A DNA stretch of 64,000 nucleotides from Cytobacillus firmus (GCF_023657595.1 NZ_CP098323.1:3124001-3188000); one strand, 5' to 3'; counted from the stretch's first letter, positions 17,371 to 26,809 are shown. Numbers and translations: made by a program. Notes: generated from the letters alone by a model not told the origin.

Positions 17371-17973
17371 TTGAGCAGCTTATTCCCTTCGCTATATGAT
17401 CTGGCCATGCAGCCTCTTGAGAAAAGAAAATTCCAGAGAATCAGAAGAGAGATTCTTACCATGGCTTGTGGCCGTGTTCTCGAGATTGGAGCCGGTACAG
17501 GCATTAACTTCCCCTTATATAAAAAGGCTGACCGGGTTGATGCCATTGAACCGAATCAGGCGATGATTGAAAAATCACTTTCCCGGAAAAATGTGGCTTC
17601 AGTTCCTATTCTCATTCACCAGCAGTCTGCTGAAGAACTTGAATTTGCGGACAATACATTTGATTCGGCAGTTGCCACTCTGGTGTTCTGCACAATCCCA
17701 AATCCTGAACAAGCACTCACAGAGATCAAACGAGTCTGCAAGCCACAGGCAAAAATACTATTCTTTGAACATGTGAAAATGGAGCAGCCCGCTCTCGCAT
17801 TTGCCCAGGAAGCCCTCAACCCACTATGGAAAAGGATATGCGACGGCTGCCACCTGAACCGAGACACACTTCAGGCTATAAGGGATTCAGGAATGAAGAT
17901 AACGAAGGTGACTCCCTATTATAAAGGATTGTTTCTAGTGGTGGAGTGTGTGAATCCGGATGTCGGCCGTTAA
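17371..17973 (+). CDS. Class I SAM-dependent methyltransferase
   Basis: A 200-residue methyltransferase of the UbiE/Methyltransf_11 group. Motif I RVLEIGAGTGINFPLY (about residues 35-50) binds SAM, and VDAIEPNQAMIEKSL and FDSAVATLVFCTIPNPEQAL are motifs II and III. The C-terminal HLNRDTLQAIRDSGM resembles the phospholipid/menaquinone methylase-like subgroup. The substrate is unknown. The predicted start is a TTG with only a weak ribosome site; the structured element directly upstream may have displaced or supplied its expression signals. An ATG 12 codons further in is an alternative. Confidence 0.83.
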   Translation: MSSLFPSLYDLAMQPLEKRKFQRIRREILTMACGRVLEIGAGTGINFPLYKKADRVDAIEPNQAMIEKSLSRKNVASVPILIHQQSAEELEFADNTFDSAVATLVFCTIPNPEQALTEIKRVCKPQAKILFFEHVKMEQPALAFAQEALNPLWKRICDGCHLNRDTLQAIRDSGMKITKVTPYYKGLFLVVECVNPDVGR

Positions 17974-18082
17974 TTTTCATTAGCGGCGCCACTGGTGATT
18001 ATATTGAGGATTTTTGCCTGATATTTTTGGCAGTCGCTGAATGACTCCGTATGATTATCTGCCATTTTCTCTTCACCATCTC

Positions 18083-18512
18083 TTTTTCGGCGTTAATCCA
18101 TATGATTAACTACCATTTTTCGCTTCCTGATCTCTTTTTCGGCATTAATCCAGCTGATTAACTTCCATTTTCCTCTTCCTCGCCCTATTTTCGGCGTTAA
18201 TCCTCCTGATTAGCTACCATTTTCCTTTCCCTCACCTCTTTTTCGGCGTTAATCCTCCTGATTAGCTACCATTTCCCTCTCCCTCACCTCTTTTTCGGCG
18301 TTAATCCATATGATTAACTACCATTTTTCGCTTCCTCATCTCTTTTTCGGCATTAATCCAGCTGATTAACTTCCATTTTCCTCTTCCTCGCCCTTTTTTC
18401 GGCGTTAATCCTCCTGATTAGCTACCATTTCCCTCTCCCTCACTCCTTTTTCGGCGTTAATCCTCCTGATTAGCTACCATTTCCCTCTCCTTCACTCCTT
18501 TTCGGCGTTAAT
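18083..18512. repeat. Tandem array, nine units of 52 bp
   Basis: The word CGGCRTTAAT recurs at 18088, 18140, 18192, 18244, 18296, 18348, 18400, 18452 and 18503, an exact 52-bp step except the last (51). Each unit carries a GTTAATC...GATTARC inverted repeat and a pyrimidine-rich second half. Units alternate in type, and a block of four recurs at 208 bp. A degenerate extra unit is seen from about 18030. The array lies between the methyltransferase and the PaaK-like gene, which converge on it. No coding content. Confidence 0.92.
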
Positions 18513-18539
18513 CAAAGTTAACTATTTCAAATCCTCATA

Positions 18540-18572
18540 AAAAAAGAAGGCCGATTCAATCAGCCCCCTTAG
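18540..18572 (-). terminator. Terminator of the Liv/ligase operon
   Basis: On the minus strand GGCTGAT/ATCGGCC with flanking purine-pyrimidine pairing, followed by a run of seven U. It lies just after the PaaK-like stop codon. Confidence 0.7.
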
Positions 18573-18573
18573 A

Positions 18574-19746
18574 CTACACCCTCTTTAATTCGTAGTTGCG
18601 CTTATCCACCAGCTTCTTTTCATCTTTTTTAATAGATCCTGACGCTGTTAATTCAAGAATCGGCTTAACCCTGATCACATTCTGGATTTTTGAGGCAAGC
18701 TCAGAATTTAATCCTTCTTCCGATTCTATGAAAATCTTAATCTGGTCCTGCCCCTGCTCATTTGTTACCACAGCCTGGAATACCGGAAACCCTGCTTCAT
18801 TTAATACCCGCGCCAGCTGTTTTTCTCTTACAAACATTCCTTTTACCTTTATCCCATCACTGACACGCCCCAGCACTCCTGCAATCCTTTTCCCCTCATT
18901 CCCTTTAACCCAGCGGGAAAGGTCGCCTGTGCCAAAGCGGATAAGCGGGTAGCTTTTATCAAATAAAGTGACAACCACTTCTCCTTCTCCATCTGTAACT
19001 TCCGATCCAGTCTGCGGGTCACAGATTTGAACAATGGCAGAATCTGTGATTCTCAGTCCAGGGCCCTGCTTGTCTTCAAAAGCAATGCACCCGCAATCGG
19101 CAGTTCCATAGCCTTCATATACCGAAATCCCATTATCTTCACACCTTTTCCGCATTTGTTCAGTCAGCATTTCAGCAGTGAAGAATACTTTGTTAACCGC
19201 TATTTCGTTACCAATCTTCCATCCTTTCTCTTCAATGGAATGGAGCAAAAGGTTAAAGAAGCTCGGAGTTCCCACGTAGCCGGTTACCCTGACATCCTTC
19301 ATAATCTGAATCTGCAGCTCCCGATTCCCGGTTCCGGCAGGGATAACAGTTGCTCCTAATTCACGAAGTGCGGAGTCAAACATAAAGCCTGCCGGTGAGA
19401 GATGATAGGAAAATGTATTTTGTACGATATCCCCTTCCCCAAAGCCTGCCTTCTTGAGAGCTTCTGAGAAACGCCAGAAATCTTTCCCTGTCGTTTGCGG
19501 ATCGTAAATCGGACCTGGCGACATAAAAATTCGTTCCATCTCATTTGGCTTTACAGCTGCAAAGCCTCCAAAAGGCTGGTCTGCAGATTGCAATTCCGGC
19601 AATCGATCTTTTTTAAGCACTGGGATTTTCTCCAGGTCTTTTAAAGTTTGTATGTCACCTGGAGAAATACAGGCATCATCAAGGCGCTTTTTAAATCCGC
19701 TTGCATTTTTATATGCATGGTAAATTACTTTCTTCAGCTTTTCCAC
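18574..19746 (-). CDS. Phenylacetate-CoA ligase-like AMP-dependent ligase
   Basis: A 390-residue adenylate-forming enzyme of the PaaK group, which activates aryl or related acids to acyl-CoA. Visible features are FMSPGPIYDPQTTGKDFWRF (degenerate P-loop), GYVGTPSFFNLLLHSIEE, YEGYGTADCGCIAFE and the YPLIRFGTGDLSRW hinge. The C-terminal domain includes GRVSDGIKVKGMFV. The start is a GTG at 19746, overlapping the livF stop by one base (TAGTG) and preceded by AAAGAGGTG. It is the last gene of the Liv-type ABC operon, so the imported acid is probably the substrate of this ligase or of the other one in the operon. Confidence 0.85.
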   Translation of the reverse strand: MEKLKKVIYHAYKNASGFKKRLDDACISPGDIQTLKDLEKIPVLKKDRLPELQSADQPFGGFAAVKPNEMERIFMSPGPIYDPQTTGKDFWRFSEALKKAGFGEGDIVQNTFSYHLSPAGFMFDSALRELGATVIPAGTGNRELQIQIMKDVRVTGYVGTPSFFNLLLHSIEEKGWKIGNEIAVNKVFFTAEMLTEQMRKRCEDNGISVYEGYGTADCGCIAFEDKQGPGLRITDSAIVQICDPQTGSEVTDGEGEVVVTLFDKSYPLIRFGTGDLSRWVKGNEGKRIAGVLGRVSDGIKVKGMFVREKQLARVLNEAGFPVFQAVVTNEQGQDQIKIFIESEEGLNSELASKIQNVIRVKPILELTASGSIKKDEKKLVDKRNYELKRV

Positions 19747-20534
19747 TATAGCCACCTCTTTCTTCTTTTATAAGATTTAATATCTTTATAGCTTTTCCGG
19801 CCCTTATCTCCCATTCCAAGATAGAATTCACGCACATCCTGATTGGAAAGGAGCCGGTCCACCGTTCCATCCATGACAATCCGGCCGTTTTCCATGATGT
19901 ATCCATAATCGGCAATCGATAAGGCAACATTGGCATTTTGCTCCACTACCAGTATCGTGGTTCCCTCTTCTTCATTGATTTTCTTTATAATGCCGAAGAT
20001 TTCTTTGACTAAAAGCGGCGCCAGCCCTAATGAAGGTTCATCGAGAAGCAGCACCTTTGGCTTTGCCATGATTCCTCTTCCAATGGCAAGCATCTGCTGC
20101 TCTCCGCCTGACAGATATCCGGCCTGTCTGTGCTTCAGCATTTCAAGCTTCGGAAAGTAATGATAGACTTTTTGGATATCGCCTTTAATATTCTTCCGGT
20201 CTTTCCTGGTATGTGCGCCTGCGATCAGGTTATCTTCAACAGAAAGATGCTTGAACACGCGTCTTCCTTCCATGCACTGAAAAATGCCTTTCTTTACGAT
20301 GGTTTCAGCATCGCTTACATCAATGCGCTCGCCATAAAGCTCGATAAAGCCATCTGTCACTTCACCGTTTTCGCTTTTCAGCAGGCCGGAAATCGCCTTA
20401 AGAGTGGTCGTTTTCCCGGCGCCATTGCTGCCGAGCAAAGCGACAATTTTCCCTTTTGGCACCACCATTGACATCCCTTTTAATACAAGGATGACCTTGT
20501 CGTACATCACTTCGACATTGTTTATTGTCAGCAT
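19746..20534 (-). CDS. livF: Branched-chain-type ABC transporter ATPase (LivF-like)
   Basis: A 262-residue ABC ATPase with Walker A GSNGAGKTTTLKAI (about residues 34-47), Q-loop GIFQCMEGRRVF, signature YLSGGEQQMLAIGRG and Walker B PKVLLLDEPSLGLAP, then an H-loop in VVEQNANVALSIADY. The basic tail (about residues 245-262) is longer than in typical LivF. It pairs with LivG, LivH, LivM and the lipoprotein LivK here. Given the CoA ligases in the operon, the cargo is more likely an organic acid than an amino acid. GGGAGGAAAG precedes the ATG. Confidence 0.9.
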   Translation of the reverse strand: MLTINNVEVMYDKVILVLKGMSMVVPKGKIVALLGSNGAGKTTTLKAISGLLKSENGEVTDGFIELYGERIDVSDAETIVKKGIFQCMEGRRVFKHLSVEDNLIAGAHTRKDRKNIKGDIQKVYHYFPKLEMLKHRQAGYLSGGEQQMLAIGRGIMAKPKVLLLDEPSLGLAPLLVKEIFGIIKKINEEEGTTILVVEQNANVALSIADYGYIMENGRIVMDGTVDRLLSNQDVREFYLGMGDKGRKSYKDIKSYKRRKRWL

Positions 20535-20606
20535 GCATCTTTCCTCCCCGCTATTTCCCTTTTTTTCGTTCCCAGGTCATGTCCTGAATCATTCGTGGTC
20601 TTCTCT

Positions 20607-20700
20607 GTTTATTTCCACAAACAAAAATTTGTTTGCAAATTCAAGCGTTTGTTTGCAATTTTCGGGTTTATTTGCCAAGTTTCGAGTTTATTTGCTAATT
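20607..20700. repeat. Short tandem array, five units of about 20 bp
   Basis: GTTTATTTCC / TTTGTTTGC / GTTTGTTTGC / GTTTATTTGC / GTTTATTTGC start at 20607, 20627, 20647, 20666 and 20686, so the period is 20 bp (once 19). One unit contains the dyad ATTTG/CAAAT. It fills most of the 228-bp gap between livK and livF inside the operon. Confidence 0.75.
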
Positions 20701-20762
20701 CATAAGTACCAAGACTTTAAAAGTGAACAGGAGGCGGGTATAAAACCTCGCCCCCCATTTTG

Positions 20763-21944
20763 TTAGTAGCCGATATAATCAGTGAACACTTCAAACTGGC
20801 CGTTCTTCACTTCTGCCAATCGAACTTGGTTTGTACCGGCATGATTGTCAGGTGAAAAAGTAACCGGAGCGGCTAAACCGCCGAGGTCAAGATTTGAAAT
20901 CTTCTCCAGGCCGGCTCGGATGCCTTCGCCTGAAGTCGGGTCTTCAGCAAGCTTCATGCCTTCAACCATGATTTTGGCTGACACCCATCCCTGGATAAAC
21001 TTCTGGTTCTTGTCTTCCAGCTTTTCACCCTTGCTTTCTACGAACTTCTTGATTTCTTCCATTCCAGGCAGATCTTCATATGGGAAGGCATGTGTGACGA
21101 CTCCGATAAATCCTTCAGCCGCATCACCTGCAATAGGAAGCAAGCCTTCTCCGGTAGCCCAGTTTAATCCGATGAATTGTGTATCCAAACCAAGCTTTTT
21201 AGCATCTTTTAGTATAGTTGCTGTTGCACCCCAAGTTTGGTTAATAATTGCATAATCAGGGTTTTTCTTTTCCATGTTCAGCAATTGGGATGTTGCATCA
21301 AGTGTTTTCAGATCAACAATTTGTTCATCTACAATTTCAATGCCATTTTCCTTGGCAAATTTTTTGGCATCTTCAATTGGCGATTTTCCAAAGGCCGTAT
21401 CATTGTAAATTAATGCTACAGTCGGTGTGCCGCCAGTGTGATTGTCTTTTATCCATTTCAGTACGGATCTTGCCTGGTCGGAGTAAGAAGCCGCAGCCAG
21501 GAAGTTATATGGGCTTTCGTCAATATTTTTCAGGTTCTCTGAGTATGAAGCAGAGATGAATGGAAGCTTGTCGGCTGCCACCTGCTGGCGAAGGGCTTCA
21601 GTGTCCCCTGTTCCCCATCCCAAAATGGCTGATACTTTATCTTTTGATTTTAATTTCTGATAAAGCTTTTGGGCTTCCGGGATTTTATAAGCATAGTCAT
21701 CACCAATTAATTCGAGCTTATAGCCGTTAATCTCCTCGCCTGCAATGGATTCAAAAAATGCTTTTTCACCCTCTGCATATGGTGTTCCAACATCACCGGT
21801 ACCTCCCGTAAGGTCAAAGATACCGCCAATTTTAACTGTGCCGCCTTTCTTGTCAGCTGATGCTTCCTCGCTGCCTCCAGAACAGCCTGCCAGCATTCCA
21901 GCCATTAATGTTGCTGCCAATAAACCCTTCCAAACCTTCTTCAT
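20763..21944 (-). CDS. ABC transporter substrate-binding lipoprotein (LivK-like)
   Basis: A 393-residue type I periplasmic-binding-fold protein, membrane-anchored outside the cell. The lipobox LMAGMLAGCSGGSEE (lipidated Cys near residue 21) follows a basic N-terminus. Peripla_BP_6 features: VKIGGIFDLTGGTGDVGTPY at the start of the mature domain, LIGDDYAYKIPEAQKLYQKL, and ALIYNDTAFGKSPIEDAKKF. The ATG at 21944 is preceded by GAGGGGGAAC, so the upstream in-frame ATG is rejected. Homologues are often called branched-chain amino acid receptors, but aromatic and fatty acid ligands also occur in this family. Confidence 0.9.
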   Translation of the reverse strand: MKKVWKGLLAATLMAGMLAGCSGGSEEASADKKGGTVKIGGIFDLTGGTGDVGTPYAEGEKAFFESIAGEEINGYKLELIGDDYAYKIPEAQKLYQKLKSKDKVSAILGWGTGDTEALRQQVAADKLPFISASYSENLKNIDESPYNFLAAASYSDQARSVLKWIKDNHTGGTPTVALIYNDTAFGKSPIEDAKKFAKENGIEIVDEQIVDLKTLDATSQLLNMEKKNPDYAIINQTWGATATILKDAKKLGLDTQFIGLNWATGEGLLPIAGDAAEGFIGVVTHAFPYEDLPGMEEIKKFVESKGEKLEDKNQKFIQGWVSAKIMVEGMKLAEDPTSGEGIRAGLEKISNLDLGGLAAPVTFSPDNHAGTNQVRLAEVKNGQFEVFTDYIGY

Positions 21945-22026
21945 AATGTTCCCCCTCATTTTTCCTCTTTTTTATAAAAATTTGAAAGATTTACTTTCAA
22001 AATTTTCAGATATTATTACCCGGGAA

Positions 22027-23088
22027 TTAATAGGAAAATGGCCAGAGCTTAAAATAGTCTTTGATATTTTTCCATATTTTCGCGAGACCCTGCGGTTCAT
22101 AGATCAGGAATAAGATAATCACAAGGCCGAATACTACCTCTTTCATCCCGATTAAGACAGCTGATAAGTCAGGGAATACCCCGCTCATCATTTCAACCCC
22201 TGATCTTAGTACAACTGGAAGCAACGTAATAAATACAGCTCCGTAAATTGACCCGAATACGCTTCCCAGGCCACCGACCAGTATGATTGCTAAGTATTCG
22301 ATCGACACTGTAATGCTGTAAAGCTCAGGACTGACAACCATTGTATAATGGCCCAGTAAAGCACCGGCAATGCCCACAAAGAAGGAGCTTACAATAAATG
22401 CCAATACTTTATATTTAAACAAATCGATCCCCATAACCTCTGCTGCCACATCACGGTCACGGACTGCTATGAATGCCCTGCCGACCCGCGACCTGAAAAG
22501 GTTCAGGGTGAAGAGGGCCGTAATAACCAGCACAGCAAACATAAGGTAGTAATAGCTCCGTTCACTGTAAAAGGCAAAACTGCCAAGTTCAGGCCTGGAT
22601 AGGACCATTCCAGCTGTTCCGCCAGTCAGCGCATCCCAGCGGGAAATAACAAATAAAATGATTACCTGTGCTGCAAGGGTGGCAATCGCCAAATATAAAC
22701 CTTTAAGCCTTAAGGATGGAAGCCCGAATAGTCCACCGACAATCGCCGTTACTATACCGGCTGTCGGCATGGCAATCCAGAAGCTCAATCCCAGCTTTGC
22801 TGTCAGAATAGCCGATGTATACCCGCCTACCCCGAGAAACGCGCCTACCCCTATGGAAATCTGTCCAGTAAAGCCAGTCAGGATGTTCAGACCGATCGCA
22901 CCAATAGCGGCAATTCCGCAAAGTGTAGCCAGTCCAATGATATAATCGGATGCAAACATTGGGAAGACTGCAAATACAGCCAGAAGAATGAACATGCGCA
23001 TCCTTACTCTGGTGATCTTCCAGATCGCCATATCTTGTTTATAATTCACATGGAACTCTCCACAATCCATTACAAAAGGATTTCTCAT
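22027..23088 (-). CDS. livM: Branched-chain-type ABC transporter permease (LivM-like)
   Basis: A 353-residue inner-membrane permease of the LivM group. The hallmark TLCGIAAIGAIGLNILTGFTGQISIGVGAFLGVGGY segment (about residues 54-89) and the coupling sequence RDRDVAAEVMGIDLFKYKVLAF (about 214-235) that docks onto the ATPases are present. It lies 3 bp after livH in the same operon and 82 bp before livK. No unusual features. Confidence 0.92.
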   Translation of the reverse strand: MRNPFVMDCGEFHVNYKQDMAIWKITRVRMRMFILLAVFAVFPMFASDYIIGLATLCGIAAIGAIGLNILTGFTGQISIGVGAFLGVGGYTSAILTAKLGLSFWIAMPTAGIVTAIVGGLFGLPSLRLKGLYLAIATLAAQVIILFVISRWDALTGGTAGMVLSRPELGSFAFYSERSYYYLMFAVLVITALFTLNLFRSRVGRAFIAVRDRDVAAEVMGIDLFKYKVLAFIVSSFFVGIAGALLGHYTMVVSPELYSITVSIEYLAIILVGGLGSVFGSIYGAVFITLLPVVLRSGVEMMSGVFPDLSAVLIGMKEVVFGLVIILFLIYEPQGLAKIWKNIKDYFKLWPFSY

Positions 23089-23091
23089 CGG

Positions 23092-23976
23092 TTACACCCT
23101 CTCGATTTCTTTTTTTCCGAACAAGCCATATGGCTTGAACATCAGGATAAATACGAGGATGACAAACGGCATAACCTCTTTCAGACCCCCGCCAACCAAA
23201 GGATCCAGATACCCGCCGGTCAGGCTCTCAAGAATACCGATGATCAGCCCGCCGATGATGGCACCGGGAATACTGTCGAGTCCTCCAAGAATGGCAACCG
23301 GAAGCACCTTTAAGCCGATCGCTGAAAGGGATGCATTCACACCGTTAATGTTTCCAAGAAGGATTCCCCCAACGGCTGAAACAATGGCTGCAATCGCCCA
23401 GGCAACTGCGAAAATCATTTTTACGCTGATTCCCATTGACATTGCCGCCTGCTGATCATCTGCGGTTGCTCTCATCGCAATTCCGAGCTTGGAATATTTG
23501 AAAAAGAGGGTGAAAATGACAAGCATCACCACAACGATTAACAGTGACCATAAATAGACCGGCGCAATGACGATCTCACCAAGGTTAACAGGCTGCTCAG
23601 AGAAAATCTTAGGAAATACACGTGTTTCATGGCCCCAAATAATATGAACAATCCCGGCAAGAACGCTCGATAATCCGATCGTCGCCATAATCATGGATAT
23701 GACGGGCTCTCCAATAAACGGCCTTAGAACGATCCGTTCAATGACAAATCCTAAAACAGCACTGAACATCAGTGCAATTAACAGTGCTGCTATAAATGGA
23801 ATGTTATAGGCTGTGATAAGCGTTAAACAGACATATGTTCCAATTAAAAGGAACTCACCCTGTGCAAAGTTGATAGCATCACTGGATTTATAAATAAGCA
23901 CAAAACCCAGTGCGACAAGTGCATAAACGCTTCCTACCACGATGCCTGTTACAAGCATTTGCAAGAAAAATGTCAT
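23092..23976 (-). CDS. livH: Branched-chain-type ABC transporter permease (LivH-like)
   Basis: A 294-residue permease of the LivH group with about eight membrane helices. GIVVGSVYALVALGFVLIYK at the N-terminus and AMRATADDQQAAMSMGISV (about residues 150-168, the ATPase-coupling loop) are typical, as is the closing PYGLFGKKEIERV. Its ATG overlaps the stop of the acyl-CoA synthetase upstream by one base (TAATG), which ties the transporter and the ligase to one transcript. Confidence 0.92.
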   Translation of the reverse strand: MTFFLQMLVTGIVVGSVYALVALGFVLIYKSSDAINFAQGEFLLIGTYVCLTLITAYNIPFIAALLIALMFSAVLGFVIERIVLRPFIGEPVISMIMATIGLSSVLAGIVHIIWGHETRVFPKIFSEQPVNLGEIVIAPVYLWSLLIVVVMLVIFTLFFKYSKLGIAMRATADDQQAAMSMGISVKMIFAVAWAIAAIVSAVGGILLGNINGVNASLSAIGLKVLPVAILGGLDSIPGAIIGGLIIGILESLTGGYLDPLVGGGLKEVMPFVILVFILMFKPYGLFGKKEIERV

Positions 23977-25883
23977 TAAGCTGCCCCCTCTCCTTCATCC
24001 ATAAAAATCACCTGAAGCGTTGTCTGGATGGTTTGTTCCATGCCATCACGATACTTGATGGTGCCATTGACACGTATTTTTTTGTCTTCTGTATAAAGTC
24101 CATCAATTAAGGCCTGATATTTTTTAGCAACAAACTGCCTGCGGACCTTCTTAGTTCTTGTAAGCTCTTCATCATCTGCATCCAGTTCTTTATAAAGCAG
24201 AACAAATTTTTTCACCCGGGCCTTTTCAGGCAGAGTCTGATTGATTTCCTGCACCTGTTTTTCAATCAGCTCCAGCACTTGCGGCTTGGAAGATAAATCG
24301 GTATAAGTGGTATAGCTAATTTGATTTTTCTCTGCCCAGCGCCCTACATTTTTCATATCGATATTAATCATGGCAACCACATATGGACGGTCCTTCCCGA
24401 TAGCTACCGCTTCCTGTATGAACGAACTGAACTTCAGCTTGTTTTCAATAAATTGCGGAGAGAACATTTCCCCTGTATCAAGGCGAATAACATCCTTAAT
24501 CCGGTCAATGATATACAAATGTCCTCCCTCATCCAGCCTCCCTGCATCCCCGGTATGAAGCCACCCATCCTGAATGGTTTCCGTTGTGCTTTTCTCATTT
24601 TTGTAATACCCCTTGCAGACACTGGAGCTTTTGATGAGAATTTCCCCTTCTTCAGAAATTTTCACTTCTGTACCCGGTATTGGAATTCCAACACTATCAA
24701 GCTTAATATCGCCGTCCCTGTGCACAATGGATATGCCGGCTACCTCTGTCTGCCCGTAAATGCTTTTCACATTAACTCCTATGCTATGAAAAAATTCAAA
24801 TACATCAGGTCCTAAAGGTGCACCGCCTGTATAGGCACGCTTGATCTTCAAGAGTCCAAAGTGATCGCGGATGGCACTGAACATCAGGTAATCGGCCATT
24901 TTATAAAGAACCTTCGTACCCGTACTGACTGGTTTATTTTCAAAATGGGCCTTTGCTACCTTCTCGCCGATTGGCTTGCACCAGTTATAAATCTTTCGTT
25001 TCAGCCAGCCGCTGTCCTGAATTCTGACCTGAAAACGCGATACCATATCTTCATAGATTCTGGGTGGCGAAAACATAACCTGTGGTCCAATTTCACGCAG
25101 GTCTTCCAATACGGTTGCCGGCTCTTCAGGGAAATTTATCGTCATCCCATTATATAAGCCCATGGCAAGGGTCATCATCTGTTCCCCGATCCAGGCAAGC
25201 GGAAGGAATGAAACATATTCATCCTTATCTGTCAGCGGATCAATGTCTGACAGATTTTTAGCCATATCGATCAGATTTCGGTAAGTAAGCATCGTTCCTT
25301 TTGGATTGCCTGTTGTTCCTGAAGTATAGGATAAAATCGCCACGTCATCTGCAGACCCCTTATCAACTTCCTCTGAGAATAAGCCAGGCTGCCCTGAGTG
25401 AAAACTTCGTCCCATTTCAAGAACTTCGTTAAATTCCAGCAGAAAGTCCTCCCGGTAACCCCTCATGCCGCGTGAATCATAATAAATAATTGTTCTGACT
25501 TTCGGAATGGATTCTTTAATTTCCAGCAGTTTATCGACTTGCTCCTGGTCCTCCGCAACGATTATGGTTGCGTCACAATTATCGATAATATAACTTAGTT
25601 CAGCAGACAGGGATTCCTGATAAATTCCTACTGAAATGCCGCCTAAGCTTTGCGCAGCAAGCTCACTGATTACCCATTCGGGCCTGTTATCGCCAATAAT
25701 AGCAAGCTTATCTTCTCTTTTCAGACCCAGCGATGCTAAACCCAAGCTGAAGTTCTTTACATTGTCCAAGAACGCTTCATAAGTGATTTCATTCCAAATT
25801 CCAAATTCCTTTTCTCTTAAAGCAACTTGTGACCCATTCCTGTAAGCCCTTTCAATCAGCAGCTGCGGAAACGTCTTGCTCAT
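23976..25883 (-). CDS. Long-chain acyl-CoA synthetase-like AMP-dependent ligase
   Basis: A 635-residue adenylate-forming ligase of the FadD/AMP-dependent synthetase class, activating a carboxylic acid to its CoA thioester. The P-loop AILSYTSGTTGNPKGTMLTYRN, the A5 core YGQTEVAGISIV and the hinge DGWLHTGDAGRLDEGGHLYIIDRIKD are intact, with RTKKVRRQFVAKKY near the C-terminus. The ATG at 25883 is chosen because a strong GGAGGGGGG site precedes it. Its place between livG and livH, with overlap to livH, strongly suggests it activates the transported compound as it enters. Confidence 0.92.
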   Translation of the reverse strand: MSKTFPQLLIERAYRNGSQVALREKEFGIWNEITYEAFLDNVKNFSLGLASLGLKREDKLAIIGDNRPEWVISELAAQSLGGISVGIYQESLSAELSYIIDNCDATIIVAEDQEQVDKLLEIKESIPKVRTIIYYDSRGMRGYREDFLLEFNEVLEMGRSFHSGQPGLFSEEVDKGSADDVAILSYTSGTTGNPKGTMLTYRNLIDMAKNLSDIDPLTDKDEYVSFLPLAWIGEQMMTLAMGLYNGMTINFPEEPATVLEDLREIGPQVMFSPPRIYEDMVSRFQVRIQDSGWLKRKIYNWCKPIGEKVAKAHFENKPVSTGTKVLYKMADYLMFSAIRDHFGLLKIKRAYTGGAPLGPDVFEFFHSIGVNVKSIYGQTEVAGISIVHRDGDIKLDSVGIPIPGTEVKISEEGEILIKSSSVCKGYYKNEKSTTETIQDGWLHTGDAGRLDEGGHLYIIDRIKDVIRLDTGEMFSPQFIENKLKFSSFIQEAVAIGKDRPYVVAMINIDMKNVGRWAEKNQISYTTYTDLSSKPQVLELIEKQVQEINQTLPEKARVKKFVLLYKELDADDEELTRTKKVRRQFVAKKYQALIDGLYTEDKKIRVNGTIKYRDGMEQTIQTTLQVIFMDEGEGAA

Positions 25884-25936
25884 AGAATCGCTCCCCCCTC
25901 CTAAAAATATGAAAATCACTTTAGCCGGTATATCTT

Positions 25937-26707
25937 TTATACGGCATTCTCTTCTCCAAGATAGGCCTCTATGACTTTAGGATTATTTTGAATCTCTTCC
26001 GGTGTCCCATAGCCAATCAGCTTCCCGAAATCAAGAACTGCAATGTGATCGGATAAGTCCATTACAACCCCCATATCGTGTTCAATTAATATAATGGTTG
26101 TGTTCATTTCTTCGTGAATATCAATAATGTATCTGGCCATGTCCTCTTTTTCCTCACTGTTCATGCCTGCCATCGGCTCATCAAGAAGGAGAATTTCAGG
26201 TTCCAGTGCCAGAGCCCTGCCGGTTTCGACCCTTTTCTGCAGCCCATATGAAAGAGTTCCCACGGGGGTATTACGGATATCCTCGATTTCAAGAAAGTCG
26301 ATCACCTGCTCAACTTTTTTCCGATGTTCAATTTCCTCTCTCTGCGCTTTCCCCCAATAGAGCCCTCCTGCAAGCAGTCCGGTTTTCATTCTCACATGCC
26401 TGCCAAGCATCAGATTGTCCAAGACAGACAAATGCGGGAAAAGCTCGATATTCTGGAATGCACGGGCAATGCCCATACTGGCTCTTTTGTGAGGTTTATA
26501 CCGGGTTATATCTTCACCCTTAAAATAAATCGATCCAGATGATGGTTTGTACAGCCCGCTTATGCAATTCAGCATACTAGTTTTACCTGCACCATTTGGA
26601 CCAATCAGCGAAAAAATCTCACCCTCCTGCACTTCATAGGAGACATGGTCTAGAGCTGTTACACCTCCAAACCTTAAAGTTGCATCCTTAATCTCCAAAA
26701 TTCCCAA
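25937..26707 (-). CDS. livG: Branched-chain-type ABC transporter ATPase (LivG-like)
   Basis: A 256-residue ABC ATPase. Walker A GPNGAGKTSMLNCI, signature LSYGLQKRVETGRALA and Walker B PEILLLDEPMAGMNSEE are all clear. The long helical insert around GLYWGKAQREEIEHRKK marks it as LivG rather than LivF. The start is TTG, preceded by AGGGGGTTGG. It is the first gene of the operon livG, ligase, livH, livM, livK, livF, ligase. Confidence 0.92.
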   Translation of the reverse strand: MGILEIKDATLRFGGVTALDHVSYEVQEGEIFSLIGPNGAGKTSMLNCISGLYKPSSGSIYFKGEDITRYKPHKRASMGIARAFQNIELFPHLSVLDNLMLGRHVRMKTGLLAGGLYWGKAQREEIEHRKKVEQVIDFLEIEDIRNTPVGTLSYGLQKRVETGRALALEPEILLLDEPMAGMNSEEKEDMARYIIDIHEEMNTTIILIEHDMGVVMDLSDHIAVLDFGKLIGYGTPEEIQNNPKVIEAYLGEENAV

Positions 26708-26809
26708 TCTTCCAACCCCCTATATTTCGATTGGCAAAATATTTTTTACAAAATTATGAATAATTTAAATATTCTTTATATATTTATTTTCTCCTTTTAG
26801 TATTTAAAA

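Noticed and set aside
18083..18512. Possible CRISPR array
   Set aside because: The units are tandem with no unique spacers; the whole 52 bp is repeated. No cas genes are in the window. The same holds for the 51-kb array.
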